A stretch of 64,000 nt of DNA from Nicotiana tabacum (GCF_000715075.1 NC_134096.1:69197026-69261025); one strand, 5' to 3'; counted from the first letter of the stretch, positions 1-12,350 are shown. Program-made: numbers and translations. Notes: generated from the sequence alone by a model not told the origin.

Positions 1-1012
1 ATCGAGTCTGTCCTATTGAAGAAGTTCGGAGAGACCCTGTCAAAAGGGGCTATGATATGGTATCACAACTTACCTCCTAATTCTATTGATTCATTTGCTA
101 TGCTTGCGGATTCTTTCGTGAAAGCACATGTCGGGGCCATCAAGGTCGAAACTAGGAAATCGGACCTTTTCAAAGTAAAACAGAAGGATAACGAGATGCT
201 CAGAGAGTTTGTGTCCCAGTTTCAAATGGAACGAATGGACTTGCCACCTGTCGCTAATGATTGGATCGTTCAAGCTTTCACTCAAGGGCTCAATGTTCGA
301 AGCTCGATGGCTTTACAGCAGTTGAAACAAAACCTGATAGAATATTTGGACGTTACTTGGGTCGACGTACATAACTGGTATCAATCGAAGATCAGAGTAG
401 AAACATTGACAGAGTCAAGAGAGATATCGATCGTGAACCGAGACCAAACAGGGATCAGTACCAGCCGTATAATGGAGACCGAAGAAGCAGTGGGTCCGGG
501 CGGAACTCTATGAGAAACGAAAGGAGAAGTGATCGAGGTTAGAGCAACGGGGGACTCATGAGAAAAACCAGATTCGATAGGCCCATTGGGCCTAAAGAAG
601 CACCGAGGTTATCAGAATACAACTTTAATGTCGATTCTGCCGCCATCGTATCAGCTATCGGACGCATCAAAGATACCAAATGGCCTCGACCTCTAAAATT
701 CGATCCGATCCAAAGGGATCCTAACCAGATATGTAAATATCACGGCACTCACAACCACAGAACTGAGGATTGCCGACAGTTGATAGAGGAAGTAGCCCGT
801 CTATTCAACATCGGGCATCTTCAAGAATTCCTGAGCGACCGAGCCAAATATCATTTCAGGAATAGGGATTCTAACAATTAGACCGAACAAGAAGAACCTC
901 AACACGTCATTAACATGATCATTGGTGGGGTCGATGTCCCTCAGGGGCCGATGCTGAAATGCACCAAAGTGTCCATCATAAGGGAGAAATAAACTCGAGA
1001 TTACATACGGGA
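1..1012 (+). pseudogene. gag of the Tat-type gypsy element, broken
   Basis: The first 513 bases encode a retrotransposon gag (capsid-like) domain, with the segment AMIWYHNLPPNSIDSFAML near the start. After a frame change the reading continues at 558-881 with CKYHGTHNHRTEDC, a zinc-knuckle-like CX3HX4HX4C pattern typical of this family. A TAG at 879-881 and a TAA near 990 interrupt the frame where related copies would read through. Gag packages the element RNA in cytoplasmic particles. The start of the gene is outside the window. Confidence 0.8.
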
Positions 1013-1849
1013 AGGAACTTTGTCTTTCAACAACGAGGATGAGGAAGGGATCGTACAACCCCACAATAATGCACTGGTAATATATGTACTCGTAAATAAA
1101 ATTCAAGTTACACGTGTGTTAATTGCTCCAGGTAGATCGGCCAATATCATCCGATCGAGGGTCGTGGAGCAGCTCGGTCTACAAGATCAAATTGTGCCTG
1201 CAGATCAAGTTCAAAACGGATTCAACATGGTATGTGAAACCACTAAGGGTGAGATAACATTACCGGTGAACACTGCCGGGACCATCCACGAAGCTAGGTT
1301 TTATGTAATCGAAGGATACATGAGGTACAACACTTTATTCGGAAGGCCATGGATCCACAACATAAGGGCAAAACCCTCAACTCTGCACCAAGTGTTAAAA
1401 TTCCCAACACACCAGGCGGAACTAAAACAATCTATGGAGAACATCCAGTCGTAAAGGAGATATTTGCGGTCGAAGAGGCGATTCTGATATCCGCACTTGC
1501 AACGACAAAAGGGCCGAGTTCGGTCACAAAGCCAGAAACTAAATAGTAATTACCGACACCAGCCCCGACCCAACCGGAGAAACAGGGGAATGATGAAGAT
1601 GATGATTATGATTACGGGGTACCCAAGCCTTTTATAGCCCCCGATGATTCTGACCACTAAATCGACAGTCGAGGAGCTGGAACAGGTCATATTGGTCGAA
1701 CACCTACCCGATCGAAAGATATACCTGGGCACGGGGTTAAATCCTGAGCTTAGGAAAAAAACTCATTATGTTTCTTATAGCTAACATAGATTGTTTTGCT
1801 TGGTCCCGCCTTAACATAACAGGGATCCCGCCGGAAATAACCACTCAAA
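1013..1849 (+). pseudogene. aspartic protease region of the Tat-type element, catalytic Asp lost
   Basis: The reading at 1020-1454 contains VLIAPGRSANIIRSRVVEQL, which aligns with the retroviral-type protease active-site segment. In this family the first residue after VLI should be the catalytic aspartate (D-S/T-G pattern). Here it is alanine, and the following serine is arginine. The segment FGRPWIHNIRA follows, also typical of this protease region. The frame is lost after about 1454 (a second frame carries on to 1546), and up to about 1850 I can follow only a broken linker with stops. Confidence 0.75.
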
Positions 1850-3275
1850 AAATAAGCTTGAACCCGAAATCCCATCCGGTGAAGCAAAAAAGGAGACCCT
1901 AGTCCGAGATCAAACATGCCTTCATCAAGGATGAGGTATCTAAACTTCTTAAAATAGGTTCTATTCGAGAGGTTAAATACCCGAATTGGTTAGCAAACGT
2001 AGTGGTAGTCCCTAAAAAGGGAATAAATTAAGAATGTGTGTAGACTATAAGGATGTGAATAAGGCATGTCCCAAGGACTCTTTCCCTTTGCCCAACATCG
2101 ATCGCATGATCGATGCCACGACCGGCCATGAGATCCTCAGTTTTCTCGATGCCTATTCTGGGTACAACCAAATACGGATGGACCCAGGTGATCAGGAAAA
2201 AACCTCATTCATCACTAAATATGACACCTACTGCTATAACGTGATACCATACGGGTTAAAAAATATCGGTGCCACTTACCAACGCCAAGTTAATCGGATG
2301 TTCGAGGAACAAATAGGAAAATCAATGGAGGTTTATATGGACGATATGTTGGTTAAGTCCCTGCGAGCAGAGGACTATTTAAAGTATTTGAAGGAAACCT
2401 ACAACATATTGAAGAAATACAATATGAAGCTAAATTTGGAAAAATGTGCGTTTGGAGTTGGGTAAGGTAAATTCCTCGGATTTAAGATATCCAATCGGGG
2501 AATCGAGATCATTCCCGACAAGATCAAAACCATCGAAGATATCACGGTTGTGGACAAATGTGAAAGTCGTGCAAAGATTAACCGGGCGCATAACCGCCCT
2601 TGGGCGATTCATCTCGAGGTCCTCAGACAAGAGCCACCAGTTCTTCACACTATTGAAGAAGAGAATAACTTCTCATGGACCTTAAAGTGCCAATGGGTCT
2701 TGGAGGAACTCAAGCGGTATCTATCGAGCCCACCGCTGCTCCACACACTGAAGATAGGCGAACAACTATACTTGTACTTGGAAGTATCGGAGATTGCGGT
2801 AAGTAGAGTCCTTATCCGGAAAGAGCAAGGTACGCAATTTTCAATTTACTATGTTAGCAGGACCCTAGGTAAGACCAAAACTAGGTATCCTCACCTAGAA
2901 AAGCTGGCGCTCGCTTTGCTAAAAGCTAAAACCATACTTCCAGTGTCACCCCATATGTGTCATGGTTCATTTTTTTCTTAACTTTAGATGAGTTAGGTTC
3001 TTTACGAAAGAAGCCAGGCGAAAAGTGCACACGAAGATTCCATATTGCACTAAGTTACTTAGGATTGTGAAATTGACTAACAATGAGGCCGAATATGAGG
3101 CCATGATTGCAGGTCTCGAACTAGCCAAAAGTTTGGGGCCGAGGTAATTGAAGCTAAGTGCGACTCCCTCCTTATGGTAAACCAAGTTAATGGGACGTTC
3201 GAGGTCAGAGAAAAACGAATGCAAAGGTACCTGGATAAATTGCAGGTAACATTACATTGATTCAAAGAATGGACT
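1850..3275 (+). pseudogene. reverse transcriptase and RNase H of the Tat-type element, broken
   Basis: The longest clean piece, 2034-2465, reads MCVDYKDVNKACPKDSFPLP at its start and contains the RT catalytic box as VYMDDMLVKS near 2333-2363. Both aspartates of the YxDD box are kept. The RT thumb and connection continue in other frames at 2446-2981. An RNase H remnant lies at about 3050-3275 with NNEAEYEAMIAGLELAK. Between about 2935 and 3000 expected sequence is missing, so there is an internal deletion as well as frameshifts. Confidence 0.8.
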
Positions 3276-4690
3276 TTGCAACACGTACCTCAGGATCAAA
3301 ACAGTGAGGCTGATGCCCTCGTTAACCTAGGGTTATCGGTCGAGGATGGCGAGTTCAACTCAGGGGCAGTCGTACATCTTATGAGATCGGTAGTGGAAGA
3401 AGGTTATGCCGAGATTAACTCAACGAGCCTAACTTGGGATTGGAGAAATAAATATATAGAATGCCTGAAGAACAAAAAACTGCCGTCGGATCCAAAGGAA
3501 TCGAGAGCTCTACGTACAAAGGCAGCCCGGTTTAGCCTATTCGAAGACGAAACCCTGTTCAGAAGGACATTCGATGGCCCACTCGCAATTTGTCTAGGAC
3601 CAGGGGACACCGAGTACGTTTTGAGGGAAATCCACGAAGGCACTTGTGGAAATCATTCAGGCGGCGAATCATTGGTTCGAAAAGTTATCAAAGCCGACTA
3701 TTACTGGATCGATATGGAAAAGGATGCGAAGGAGTTCATACGAAAATGTGATGAATGTCAAAGACATGCTACAATGATTCATCAGCCCGGGGAACTACTG
3801 CATTCAATTTTGTTGCCATGGCCGTCCATGAAGTGGGGGATAAATATTGTTGGCCCCCTTCCATGGGCACTCGGTAAGGCTCAATTTATATTGTTTATGA
3901 CTGACTATTTTTCTAAATGGGTAGAAACCCAGGCATACGAAAAGGTCAGGGAGAAAGAAGTCATCGATTTCATTTAGAACCATATCATATGTCGCTTCGG
4001 AATGCCGGCCGAGATCGTGTACGACAACGGAAAATAGTTCATCGGTAGCAAAGTAAGCAAGTTTCTCGAAGATCTTAAGATCAAAAGGATCCTATCAACA
4101 CCCTACCACATTAGTCGGAATGGACAAGCAGAATCGACCAACAAAACCATACTCCAAAACCTCAAAAAGAGGTTAGCTGACGCCAAGGGAAAATGGAAGG
4201 AAATTATACCCGAAGTCTTATGGGCATAGCGAACGACCTTGAAGTCAAGTACCGGGGCCACCCCGTTCTCACTGGTTTACGGCGCCGAAGCTCTAATACC
4301 GGTCGAAGTCAGAGAACCAAGTCTCAGGTTTCGATATGCAACCAAGGAAGTAAACGACGAGGCTATGAACACGAGCCTAGATCTATTGGATGAAAGGTGC
4401 GAAGAAGCCCTTGTCCGATTGGCCGCCCAAAAGCAGCGGATCTAGAGTTATTACAATAGAAGGTCCAACCTTTGACACTTTAATGTCGGGAACCTTGTAC
4501 TAAGGAAGGTTACGCTAAACACCCTAAACCTGAACGAAGGGAAGTTGGGACCGAACTGGGAAGGCCCTTATCAGTTTTATCGAGATCACCAGTAAAGGAT
4601 CATACAAACTCGAAATAATGAACGATGAACATCTATCGAACAACTGGAACATAGCTCACTTGAAGCGATACTACTGCTAAGGTATGACCC
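3276..4690 (+). pseudogene. integrase of the Tat-type element, broken, first catalytic Asp changed
   Basis: The piece at 3276-3977 holds the zinc-binding HHCC domain, with HEGTCGNHSGG and then CDECQRHA. In the catalytic core the segment WGINIVGPLP has asparagine where the family has the first catalytic aspartate. The second aspartate is present in IVYDNGK (about 4015), followed by an in-frame TAG. The glutamate is present in NGQAESTNKT (about 4120). An in-frame stop TAG falls at 3975-3977, another at about 4227, and the tail continues at 4239-4445 (KSSTGATPFSLVYGAEALIP). Integrase would join the cDNA to the genome. This copy cannot. Confidence 0.8.
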
Positions 4691-5600
4691 CATTCGTTTT
4701 CTTTTATTTATTTGCATTACGAACTAACTCCTGTAAGCAATCATCAAAGAATGATACAATCTTTAGGTTTGAAAGCACGCGTTGCACTCTTTTTCCCTTG
4801 ACAACATTATTCGAGGCCTTTTCTACGGTCAGCCCCGAACACTAGGTGCATTACCCTCGGATAACGACTTTAACAAGGAAGGAAACTTTATGATTGAATG
4901 GTTTCGACTCGATCGATAGGATTTACTGTAAGGGCAAAACGGTCAGATGAACCGTGCTCGCATAGACTACTCGAGCCCTGGCACAAAACTTGTATACATG
5001 TGTGACTATTGCACACAAGAATAAAAAGAAGTTTCTACCTTGCAGATAAACATCTTGTCTCTTAAAAATTTCTCTTATTTCTTAAAAGAATTTCCTACAT
5101 TCGATCCCCTAAAGGCATCGAGCTGAAGGGCCGCTTTATCCATTTTCAAATGATCGCTCACAATCGGGGACTGCCATCCAAAAACAAACTCGGATGGCTC
5201 GGGAAATCGAGAGCCCGGGGGAACAAGATCTTTTAGGCAATGCCCGAACCCTAAAAGCTACGGCCATCCCCATTCAGGGACTGTTATCTTAGGCAAGCCC
5301 GGATAACTCAGGGTAACGAGTCCGCTAGGCAACACCCGAACTAAAAAGGCCACGACCATATTAAAACGGCTCGGAGACATCCGAGACCCATAACAAAAAA
5401 TAAGGCCTTCCAAATTTAATAACCGGATCTAAAAGTTACCCTCGGCAAATTATAAAAAATCATAAGTACTTTGGGGAAATAACATTCGGTCATACCGAAC
5501 CCCCACGATGCTTTAAACAAATATATTCTAAGGTATTTTGATACTTGCAAATATATAGAATAACGCAAAGGAAAATAGATTTTGTAAACTGTTAAAGGGA
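4691..5600 (+). other. non-coding spacer of the Tat-type element between integrase and antisense ORFs
   Basis: No reading frame of interest was found on either strand. The sequence contains short repeated GC-rich phrases such as CCCGAAC and CTCGG, as elsewhere in this element. I see nothing else here. Confidence 0.5.
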
Positions 5601-5662
5601 AAAAACGACCCTTATATTATATACAGTCTTTACAAAGGCCAATTAGCCTTGAAAAAAAAAAC

Positions 5663-5663
<1 letters not shown>

Positions 5664-5751
<88 letters not shown>
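5664..5751. repeat. compound microsatellite (TA)n(CA)n
   Basis: About 30 TA units run directly into about 14 CA units. Several overlapping open frames here are artefacts of the repeat. Confidence 0.95.
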
Positions 5752-5754
<3 letters not shown>

Positions 5755-5836
5755 TACACAAAGTACTAAAAACAAAAGGCATCCATATAGCCTGGTCTCC
5801 TCCACCTCCGGATCCATTGGAACCCTCAGAGTCGTC

Positions 5837-5887
5837 TTCTTCTTCTTCTTCTTCTTCTTCTTCTTCTTCTTCTTCTTCTTCTTCTTC
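5837..5887. repeat. (TTC)n microsatellite
   Basis: About 17 TTC units. Read on the minus strand they are GAA and would encode an acidic Glu run at the C-terminus of the antisense ORF. Confidence 0.95.
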
Positions 5888-8689
5888 AGGATAGGCCAAC
5901 TTCTTGGCCTCAACCTCGAGCCCCTTAGTGGTTTTGATCTCGGCTAATAGATCGAAACCCCGAGTATGAATCTCCTTGAGGGCCTCTCTTCACGACTGCC
6001 GCTTCTCATAGTCAACAATGTCCTTCAAGTGGTCCTGGTCCGTCTCCGCATCGACTTTATATTGGGCCACCATCTCGTCGACGTCGGCTTTAACCACCGC
6101 GACTGCTGACTTGGCCGTTTCAAGTTCCTTGGCCATAAGTTTTCGATCAGAGGCAATCGAACATAGTCGAGACTGGAGCTCTTCTACATTTTTGGCCTGC
6201 ACCTTGGTCTTTTTCTTTGCTGCTCGAAACTAGACCTCAACCGAAGTTAGTTGCGCCTTAGCAGTCTCTTTTTCCGAGGACAGATGATCCATCCTGCCCC
6301 TCCATTTGTTAGTCTCGGCCTTGATAATATCCATCTCAGCTCACAGTTGATCAATCTGATCAATCTTTTGTTGGACCTGCGGATTCCGACTGTTAGTCAC
6401 CGAGCTTAGCTCTTCGTCACTAACCTCAAATATTTTTACCTGCTCGACCAAGTTGGCAGGGTCCTTTCGAGCCACCTCCATCTCAGCTCAGAGGCTCTTA
6501 ACCTCCCCCTTACATTGCTCACTGAGAAGTTTATACATATTTCTCTTCTCAGTAAGCTCTTTGGCTTCGGCCTCGAGGAGACTTAGCTCTTCTCGATATC
6601 GGAGGAAGGTCTCGTGGTGAAGCACCGAGGCCTACGAATACAAGGAAAAATATTAAGATAATCAAGTAACCAAAGCTGGAAAATGAAAAGTCTTGGTAAC
6701 ACCTTACCCGATTCAATGCCTGTTGTGCTTCGTTGAACAAGCATGGAGATTCCACCTTGTTCATCTTTGACTGGTCTTCTTCAGTCACCATGCACCAGAG
6801 GTAACTAGCTACCCTAACAGGCGCGGAAAGGACCCGGGCGTCCTCCGAAACAGAGATAACGATCGACTGCTTCTGACCAGGATCGACACTCGGGGCACGG
6901 AATCGGTTGACCAATCTCGGGCTCGAGCCAGACCTACCTGTCCCCGAGGGCGGACTTCTTCTTGGTACTTCTAAATCACTAAATTCGATGACATCTTCCG
7001 TGTCAATAGAGTCCACGCCATCGAAAACTCTTTGGAGGGTATCATTCACTTTTTGAACACCCTTATTTGAACGTTCCTTTGCCACTTGAGCTTCATCGAA
7101 CATTGAGTACGTGAACGATGGCGATCCCGATATATCGACGATACCGGGTGGAGTAGAACTAACGTCTTAAGGGTTCTCGACCCTCACTGATGCATCGACC
7201 TCTTGAGTTTGGGAGGGATTGGCCTCTATCGTCCCCCCCTCTTCGGTTGACGCCCGTTATTATGGGACCGATGGCTCTCGGGCCACTAAAATTTCATCCT
7301 CTTCGGACTCGTCCCTGATCCGGTAGAGGGAGTCTAAATCAGGTATTCGGGAGCTGGAGGTTTCTTTTGTCTTGCGGATCAGCCTCCTCATTGGTTTTTT
7401 TTTCTCCGAATTCGGAGAATTCGGAGCCCTTTTTCTCTTCTTTCCTTCACCCTGTTTCGGAGCAGGGAACTCAATCGAGAGATCGTCACTACCGAATGGA
7501 GGTCTCATTTGGACATTCTTGGGTAAACCTACAAAAAGAAATAAAATAAATGAGGATTTAGTCGTGTAAAAGGGAAACCAAAAATTACTCATGAAAGAGA
7601 TCTCATCGTGCGAACGGGCCTCCCATCGACCCTTTGAAAGCTCACTCCACGAGTGCTCGGAATAAGGACTTTGTGACACGATGCCCTCGACCCATTCCTT
7701 GAGTCGAGGAATTGCGTTCGGGATCCGAGCAATAGCTGCACCATCACAAAACACCGATAAGAAGGAAGGGAAAAAAATCTTGGAAGCAAAATTATATACT
7801 TACGCTTTATGTTCCACTTCTCAGGGAATGACATGTGCTCGGCCCAGATCAAGTCCGAAGTCCTCACTCGGACGAAACGGCCTAGCTAACCTCGATCCCT
7901 ATCTTCATCTATACTTGAGAAAGCGACTTTTTGGCCCGACGAGCGAGCTTGATCAGCCCTGTCCGGTAGAGTCGGGGACTGTATAATCGCATAAGGTGGT
8001 CGATCGTGAAAAGGCACCCTTCGATCTTGCACACAAAGAAATAGAGGAGGATTACGATTCTCCAGAAAGAAAGGTGAATTTGACCGAGGGTTACCTCGTA
8101 TCTTTTACAAAAATCGATGGTAACCGGGTCCAAGGGGCCCAACGTGAAGGGATAAGTGTAAACACTTAAAAATCCTTCGACGTGGGTGGTGATGGCTTCG
8201 TCAGGTTCGGGAACCACCACATGTTTGTCAGCCCAGTTACAATCTTTCTTGACCTCGGAGAGAATATCCTTGGTGATCGAGCAGATGTACCTCGAGACCT
8301 CCTTACACCGTCCTGGTACGGAGGAGGGCTTTTTGACTTTAAAGTCAGCATTGACCGGGCATCCCCCCGGGATGAATATTTTTAGAGGAGGTTTCGGTGC
8401 TGGTTCCTCGACAGCAGTACGTGAAGCGGTCTCTTCGGTAGCCGGCCGCGAGGTAGAAGGAGTTTCTTTTTGGGGAACGGTTTTGAAAGTTTTCGCCATT
8501 TCTTTATAGAGAGGAAATAAGGAAAAAAAGAGGAAGTTAAAAGAGTACACTCAGTGGTTTGAGAAAAATAGGAATGAGAGTTCTTATAAAAGATCTCAAA
8601 GTAACCAGAATATGAGTGCTTGGAAGTATTGAAATTTCTTAGGAACGAGGGTAGAAGGTTTGAATGTAAAGTTTGAATGAACAAATGAG

Positions 8690-9500
8690 GCAGTATTTAT
8701 AGTTTTTTAGTGACGGTACACATCTAGGAGTGGCCGACCGGCAATTGACAAGCATTTAATGCCATTAAGACTTGACTGACGAGATGTTTCGACTGCTTTG
8801 CTGTTTCTGCCGCGGGGTATCGATGTAAGGATCGGAAGCTCATGTCGTTTCTCGTCGTCTACTCTCCGAAAAACGAGAGGATTATCTGTATACGGTCGAA
8901 ATCGAGCTCGCCTACGACATGGTATGATAGGATCGGAACATATGACCAAAGATTGAAGATCGACCCCGAGTCCCACCGATCTAGAACCCGGGGTCAGAAC
9001 GCCTGCCTTCAAAAATATTGAGTCAGTAATCCCGGAGTCGACCTTAGCCCCGATCGAGCTCGTAGAAACATTGTTAACATAACCAGTAGAAGACCGAAAT
9101 ATCCGTAACCGGTCGGATATTACGGCGGGAATCTCGGCACGTATCGATAAGGAACTTGCAATCAACAAATCAAGAGATTTTTTTACCTTTTATAGAATTG
9201 TATCTAAAGTATGACTCATCTACTATATATAGGGGGTCTCATAATTCATTGAACACATTGTAACACGTATCCCAAAGCAATACATTATTATTCTCTTTAA
9301 GTTCTTACTACTCTCTTTAAAGCTCTTATTTCTTCTGTCTTGATATCGATCGAAGTACTTGGTTCGAGGGTGATTAATACTTTAGGGCTAAGACAGTTCA
9401 ATTCATGTGATTTGCGTTTACTTTTTCATTATTTATTTCAATTACAATCTAATTTGTCGTTTTGTATCAACTCAAATCATGTATCTTTAAAATCACATCC
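8690..9500 (+). repeat. 3' LTR of the Tat-type element (limits approximate)
   Basis: This stretch contains a plant-type promoter core (TACTATATATAG at about 9221-9232) followed by a T-rich leader. A second, reverse-oriented fragment of the same LTR family occurs at about 46.39-47.0 kb. The comparison of the two shows that the sequence is repeated independently of the coding region. The exact ends were not fixed. Confidence 0.65.
9221..9232 (+). promoter_or_regulatory. TATA box of the Tat-type LTR
   Basis: TACTATATATAG, followed by GGGGGTCTCATAATTC. The same arrangement (TATA element, run of G, TCT.ATAATTCA) is kept in the reverse-oriented fragment near 46.63 kb. This supports it as the U3 promoter of the family. 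Confidence 0.6.
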
Positions 9501-9992
9501 GTATGCATAATTTATATGATAGAATTGGAACGCGTTCAACTTGCGGGGATATCTGAATTCAGAAGCATAGTGTATTTAATAGGATTTGATTACTAAATGA
9601 AACATTGATTATGCTCGCGTCACTTCATCTTTGTAAGTATTTTATTTTTCTTTTGTTTCTTGCTAGAGAGAAATTGGATTTAGTATTAAACAAATGGTAG
9701 AGTGGAAGTGACGTATCTCACACCATAATTATGTTAATTAGTGAGTGATGAGTTGAGTCCAGACCAATAATATCCAAAAGGTTTGATAGCAAAGAAAGAA
9801 GAAGAGAGACCTCAGTGCCCCCAAGGCAACGTCAGTCCTCATTTATAAATGTTTAAGCATCAATCATAGATCGATGAGACTATGAAAGAGATTATGCTCA
9901 ATTTGTAGTTGATCTTCTTTCATTTATCAAATATATATTTGCATATAAGCAGATTCTGGATACTTTGAACATATTTTACTAGTCAACAACCA

Positions 9993-10051
<59 letters not shown>

Positions 10052-10745
10052 AAATTTATTAAATATCTATAAATATTTAATTATAAACTCATTTATTTAT
10101 TGTATATTTATTTGAGGTCGCCGTGAGAACATAAATTTAAAACATGGATCCACCGGCATAGTACCAATGTCATCAGTAGACAGGAAAGGAATGCAGTTCC
10201 CACTTCCCTGACCAGTGTAAAATCGCAAGTTTCACGATATAAAGATCCATGTAATTGTTCTATCGTACAGTTGAAGGTATAATATTGTCCAAAACTGTCA
10301 TTTCAAACACAACTCATCAAACACAAAAACACAAAGGTATCAGCAAGAATGCTTATTAAGTAGTATTTTCAGTTACCGCAGTTAAAAGTGCATTTTTAGT
10401 ATTTGATGCTTATCAATTGCTTTTAATTCACTAATCCAGATAGGTTCGAATTAAGGAGTATGAATGGAATATGTTCCAATTACAAATTCTCATTTTCTCG
10501 ATATATAAATATTTAGGTTCGGTACAAGAGTGATGTATTGCCGCTAATTAAATGTTTGGTTTGAAGACATGAGATATGCAGTGTATAATGTAGGCGCGGT
10601 GATGACCGCGAGTCCTTTGTGCAAAAGAACATGCACGCCCGTTTGCTATATGCCCAAATGTGCGGCTGGGTTATGAACCCCTCAGCCGTGCTTAATGGAT
10701 TCTCTGCAGCTTCCTTTCTTGATGTGACACTTTGTTTTGTATTTC
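9501..10745. other. non-coding DNA, no gene seen
   Basis: AT-rich sequence without a credible frame. It contains only the TA microsatellite listed separately. Confidence 0.6.
10001..10049. repeat. (TA)n microsatellite
   Basis: About 24 uninterrupted AT/TA units. Confidence 0.95.
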
Positions 10746-10912
10746 AGAGCCTCAGAGGTGGAACCGGAATTTAAGTTGATGAATTTAGAATTTTAATCTA
10801 TTTAAGTTACTTGATTTTAAATTAATAATTTATATATATTCAATAAATTTTTAAGACAATATAAAATTTGAATTAAAACTATTAAATTCGACCGAACCTG
10901 TATTCTAGCTCC
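10746..10912. mobile_element. small inverted-repeat element (MITE-like, hAT-like ends)
   Basis: The left end reads CAGAGGTGGAACCGGAAT. The reverse complement of the right end reads CAGGTCGGAGCTAGAATA. The two ends are imperfect inverted repeats enclosing an AT-rich body of about 130 bases. The pattern resembles a common Solanaceae short element with ends like CAGAGGCGGAGC. No clean target-site duplication was found, so the family call is tentative. Confidence 0.4.
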
Positions 10913-11612
10913 GACCTGCTTGTGTTTCCAGCTATTGAATTGATCTTGCAAGGAAGGTGAGTAAAGCTTTTGAAGATTGCATAGTACAATGAGGTACATA
11001 AATATTATCCAAGTCCCATTTAGTGAAAGAAAAGGTGTACCTATGACCATTTTCAACCTTTGATGGTTACTCTTTTCGTACCGCATCTACGCATAGGCGC
11101 ATAGCATCTCCATCCTCAAATCTCAGCTGCTCACCAGTTCTTTTATTCGATTCCCCCACGTCACGTCGTACAACTTTGTAAAGTCGCAGATGGAGCTATG
11201 TCCACCCTAATGAGCTTATAGAAGAAAAGGATTTCGGAGCATGATCCGGGTGATTGACACGAAGAAGGGGCTAGTTTTTAAATATTATCTATGTTTTTTA
11301 ATGTAGAGTAAAAAATATTTACTCTACCTAATTGTTCACAAACTCTACCCGATTTATAATTTGCGCTTGTTCAATTATTCACCAAACTATACCAGATTGA
11401 CATAACTTTATATTATCTGTGATTGACTTATCTGTTAAATTATTCATCGAAATCTTTCCGATTGGCATAATTTTTATGTATTGTTTAACAAAATGTTCTT
11501 TGAATTCGTAATTTAGTCAAAATAACACCAAATTAAGAAGACCCATTGTGTCTTCTTCAATACTTTTTAAGGATCAATAATGGAGTTTTGAGATTTATAA
11601 AGTAAATATTAA
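10913..11612. other. non-coding DNA, no gene seen
   Basis: A 89-codon minus-strand frame at 10817-11086 has no recognisable features. I see nothing else supportable. Confidence 0.5.
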
Positions 11613-11905
11613 GAGACCGTTTGGCCATGAATTTTGTTTTCACATTTTTTTGATTTTTTTTTCAAAATCAGTTTTTGGCCATAAAAAATTTAATTTTCAT
11701 GAACTTTTGGAATTTTTCGAAAATTTGAAAAACTACGAAACGTTATTTTTCAAAATTTTCACTCAGATCACTCACAAAAATTCAAAAACAACCCAAAATT
11801 ATATTTATGTCCAAACACAACTCTAATTTTCAAATACCATTTTCACTTGAATTTTTTTTCCACTTGTTTTTGGAATTTTACAATTCTTATGTCCAAACGC
11901 CCACT
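11613..11905. mobile_element. MITE-like element with GCGTTTGGACAT-type ends
   Basis: The left end reads GACCGTTTGGCCATGAATTT and the reverse complement of the right end reads AGTGGGCGTTTGGACATAAG. These are imperfect inverted repeats around an AT-rich, T-run-rich body of about 290 bases. The end sequence is that of a repeat common in Solanaceae introns and flanks. There is no coding capacity. The superfamily cannot be decided from this copy. Confidence 0.55.
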
Positions 11906-12180
11906 AAATCAGTATTTAGACTAAAAAATTTCAACACTCAAACGATTTAATAGTAATTAACCATTAACTTCGAATTTCAAACCCCAAACAAGAATTTTAA
12001 TCTTCCAAATATGAAGAATTATGGTATTTTTGGTGAAGAAGAAGAGATGAGAAGGAGCTAAAGGGGAAATTATGCTATTTGGCACACAAGGAAAAGAAGT
12101 GGAGTCCATTTATTAAATATCGCCGATTATTGGGACATTCAGCTAAGACTAACCTTATTGGGGCATACTCCGCACAATTT

Positions 12181-12350
12181 GTATGGGGATCTTTATACAA
12201 ATAGCAAGTCATATGCATTGTTTACTTTTTTTAGTCATATACATAAATTATATACAATTTTACATATATAATACATAAATTATGCATCTATTATATATAG
12301 ATTTATACATAATGTGGTTGGATAAACGGCTATTTGAGTTAATTCTTCAT
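12181..12350 (+). repeat. dispersed ~170-bp repeat, copy 1
   Basis: Begins GTATGGGGATCTTTATACAA and ends CGGCTATTTGAGTTAATTCT. A second copy in the same orientation lies at 21305-21492. The ends contain CAAATAGC and GCTATTTG, so they are weakly inverted, as in a MITE. Not coding. Confidence 0.6.

Larger units (their letters stand above)
5600..8550 (-). pseudogene. antisense ORF region of the Tat-type element, exon-like pieces, broken
   Basis: Read on the minus strand. The likely start is the ATG at about 8500, giving MAKTFKTVPQKETPSTSRP, a Ser/Thr/Pro-rich N-terminus. It is followed by a segment with GFLSVYTYPFTLGPLDPVTI, which I recognise as a pattern common in Solanaceae retrotransposon accessory proteins. 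A second piece lies at 7754-7260 (RLKEWVEGIVSQSPYSEHSW, then a basic and acidic stretch). It appears to contain an intron-like interruption around 7600-7530. The piece at 7103-6549 is low in recognisable motifs. The piece at 6202-5990 is strongly coiled-coil-like (EELQSRLCSIASDRKLMAKE). The C-terminus is a run of glutamates encoded by a TTC microsatellite. Stops between the pieces make the copy non-functional. The function of such antisense ORFs is not established. Confidence 0.6.
1..9500 (+). mobile_element. Ty3/gypsy retrotransposon, Tat type, degenerate, cut by window start
   Basis: The order gag, aspartic protease, reverse transcriptase, RNase H, integrase on the plus strand is that of Ty3/gypsy. 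It is followed by about 4 kb holding a separate antisense ORF region and then a 3' LTR with a TATA box. Extra antisense ORFs between integrase and 3' LTR are known from the Tat lineage, which is why I use that name. The 5' LTR and the start of gag lie outside the window. Stop codons and frameshifts break every domain, and catalytic residues are changed in protease and integrase, so the copy cannot be autonomous. The outer end of the 3' LTR is uncertain by roughly 100 bases because I could not define its terminal CA or a target duplication. Confidence 0.85.

Noticed and set aside
5617..5913. Open frames with TyrIle, ThrHis or Ser/Glu runs
   Set aside because: They are translations of (TA)n, (CA)n and (TTC)n microsatellites. 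Only the Glu run is kept, as part of the antisense ORF.
1..9500. Integrated plant virus sequence
   Set aside because: RT and integrase motifs are those of Ty3/gypsy retrotransposons, with no movement or coat protein motifs typical of pararetroviruses.
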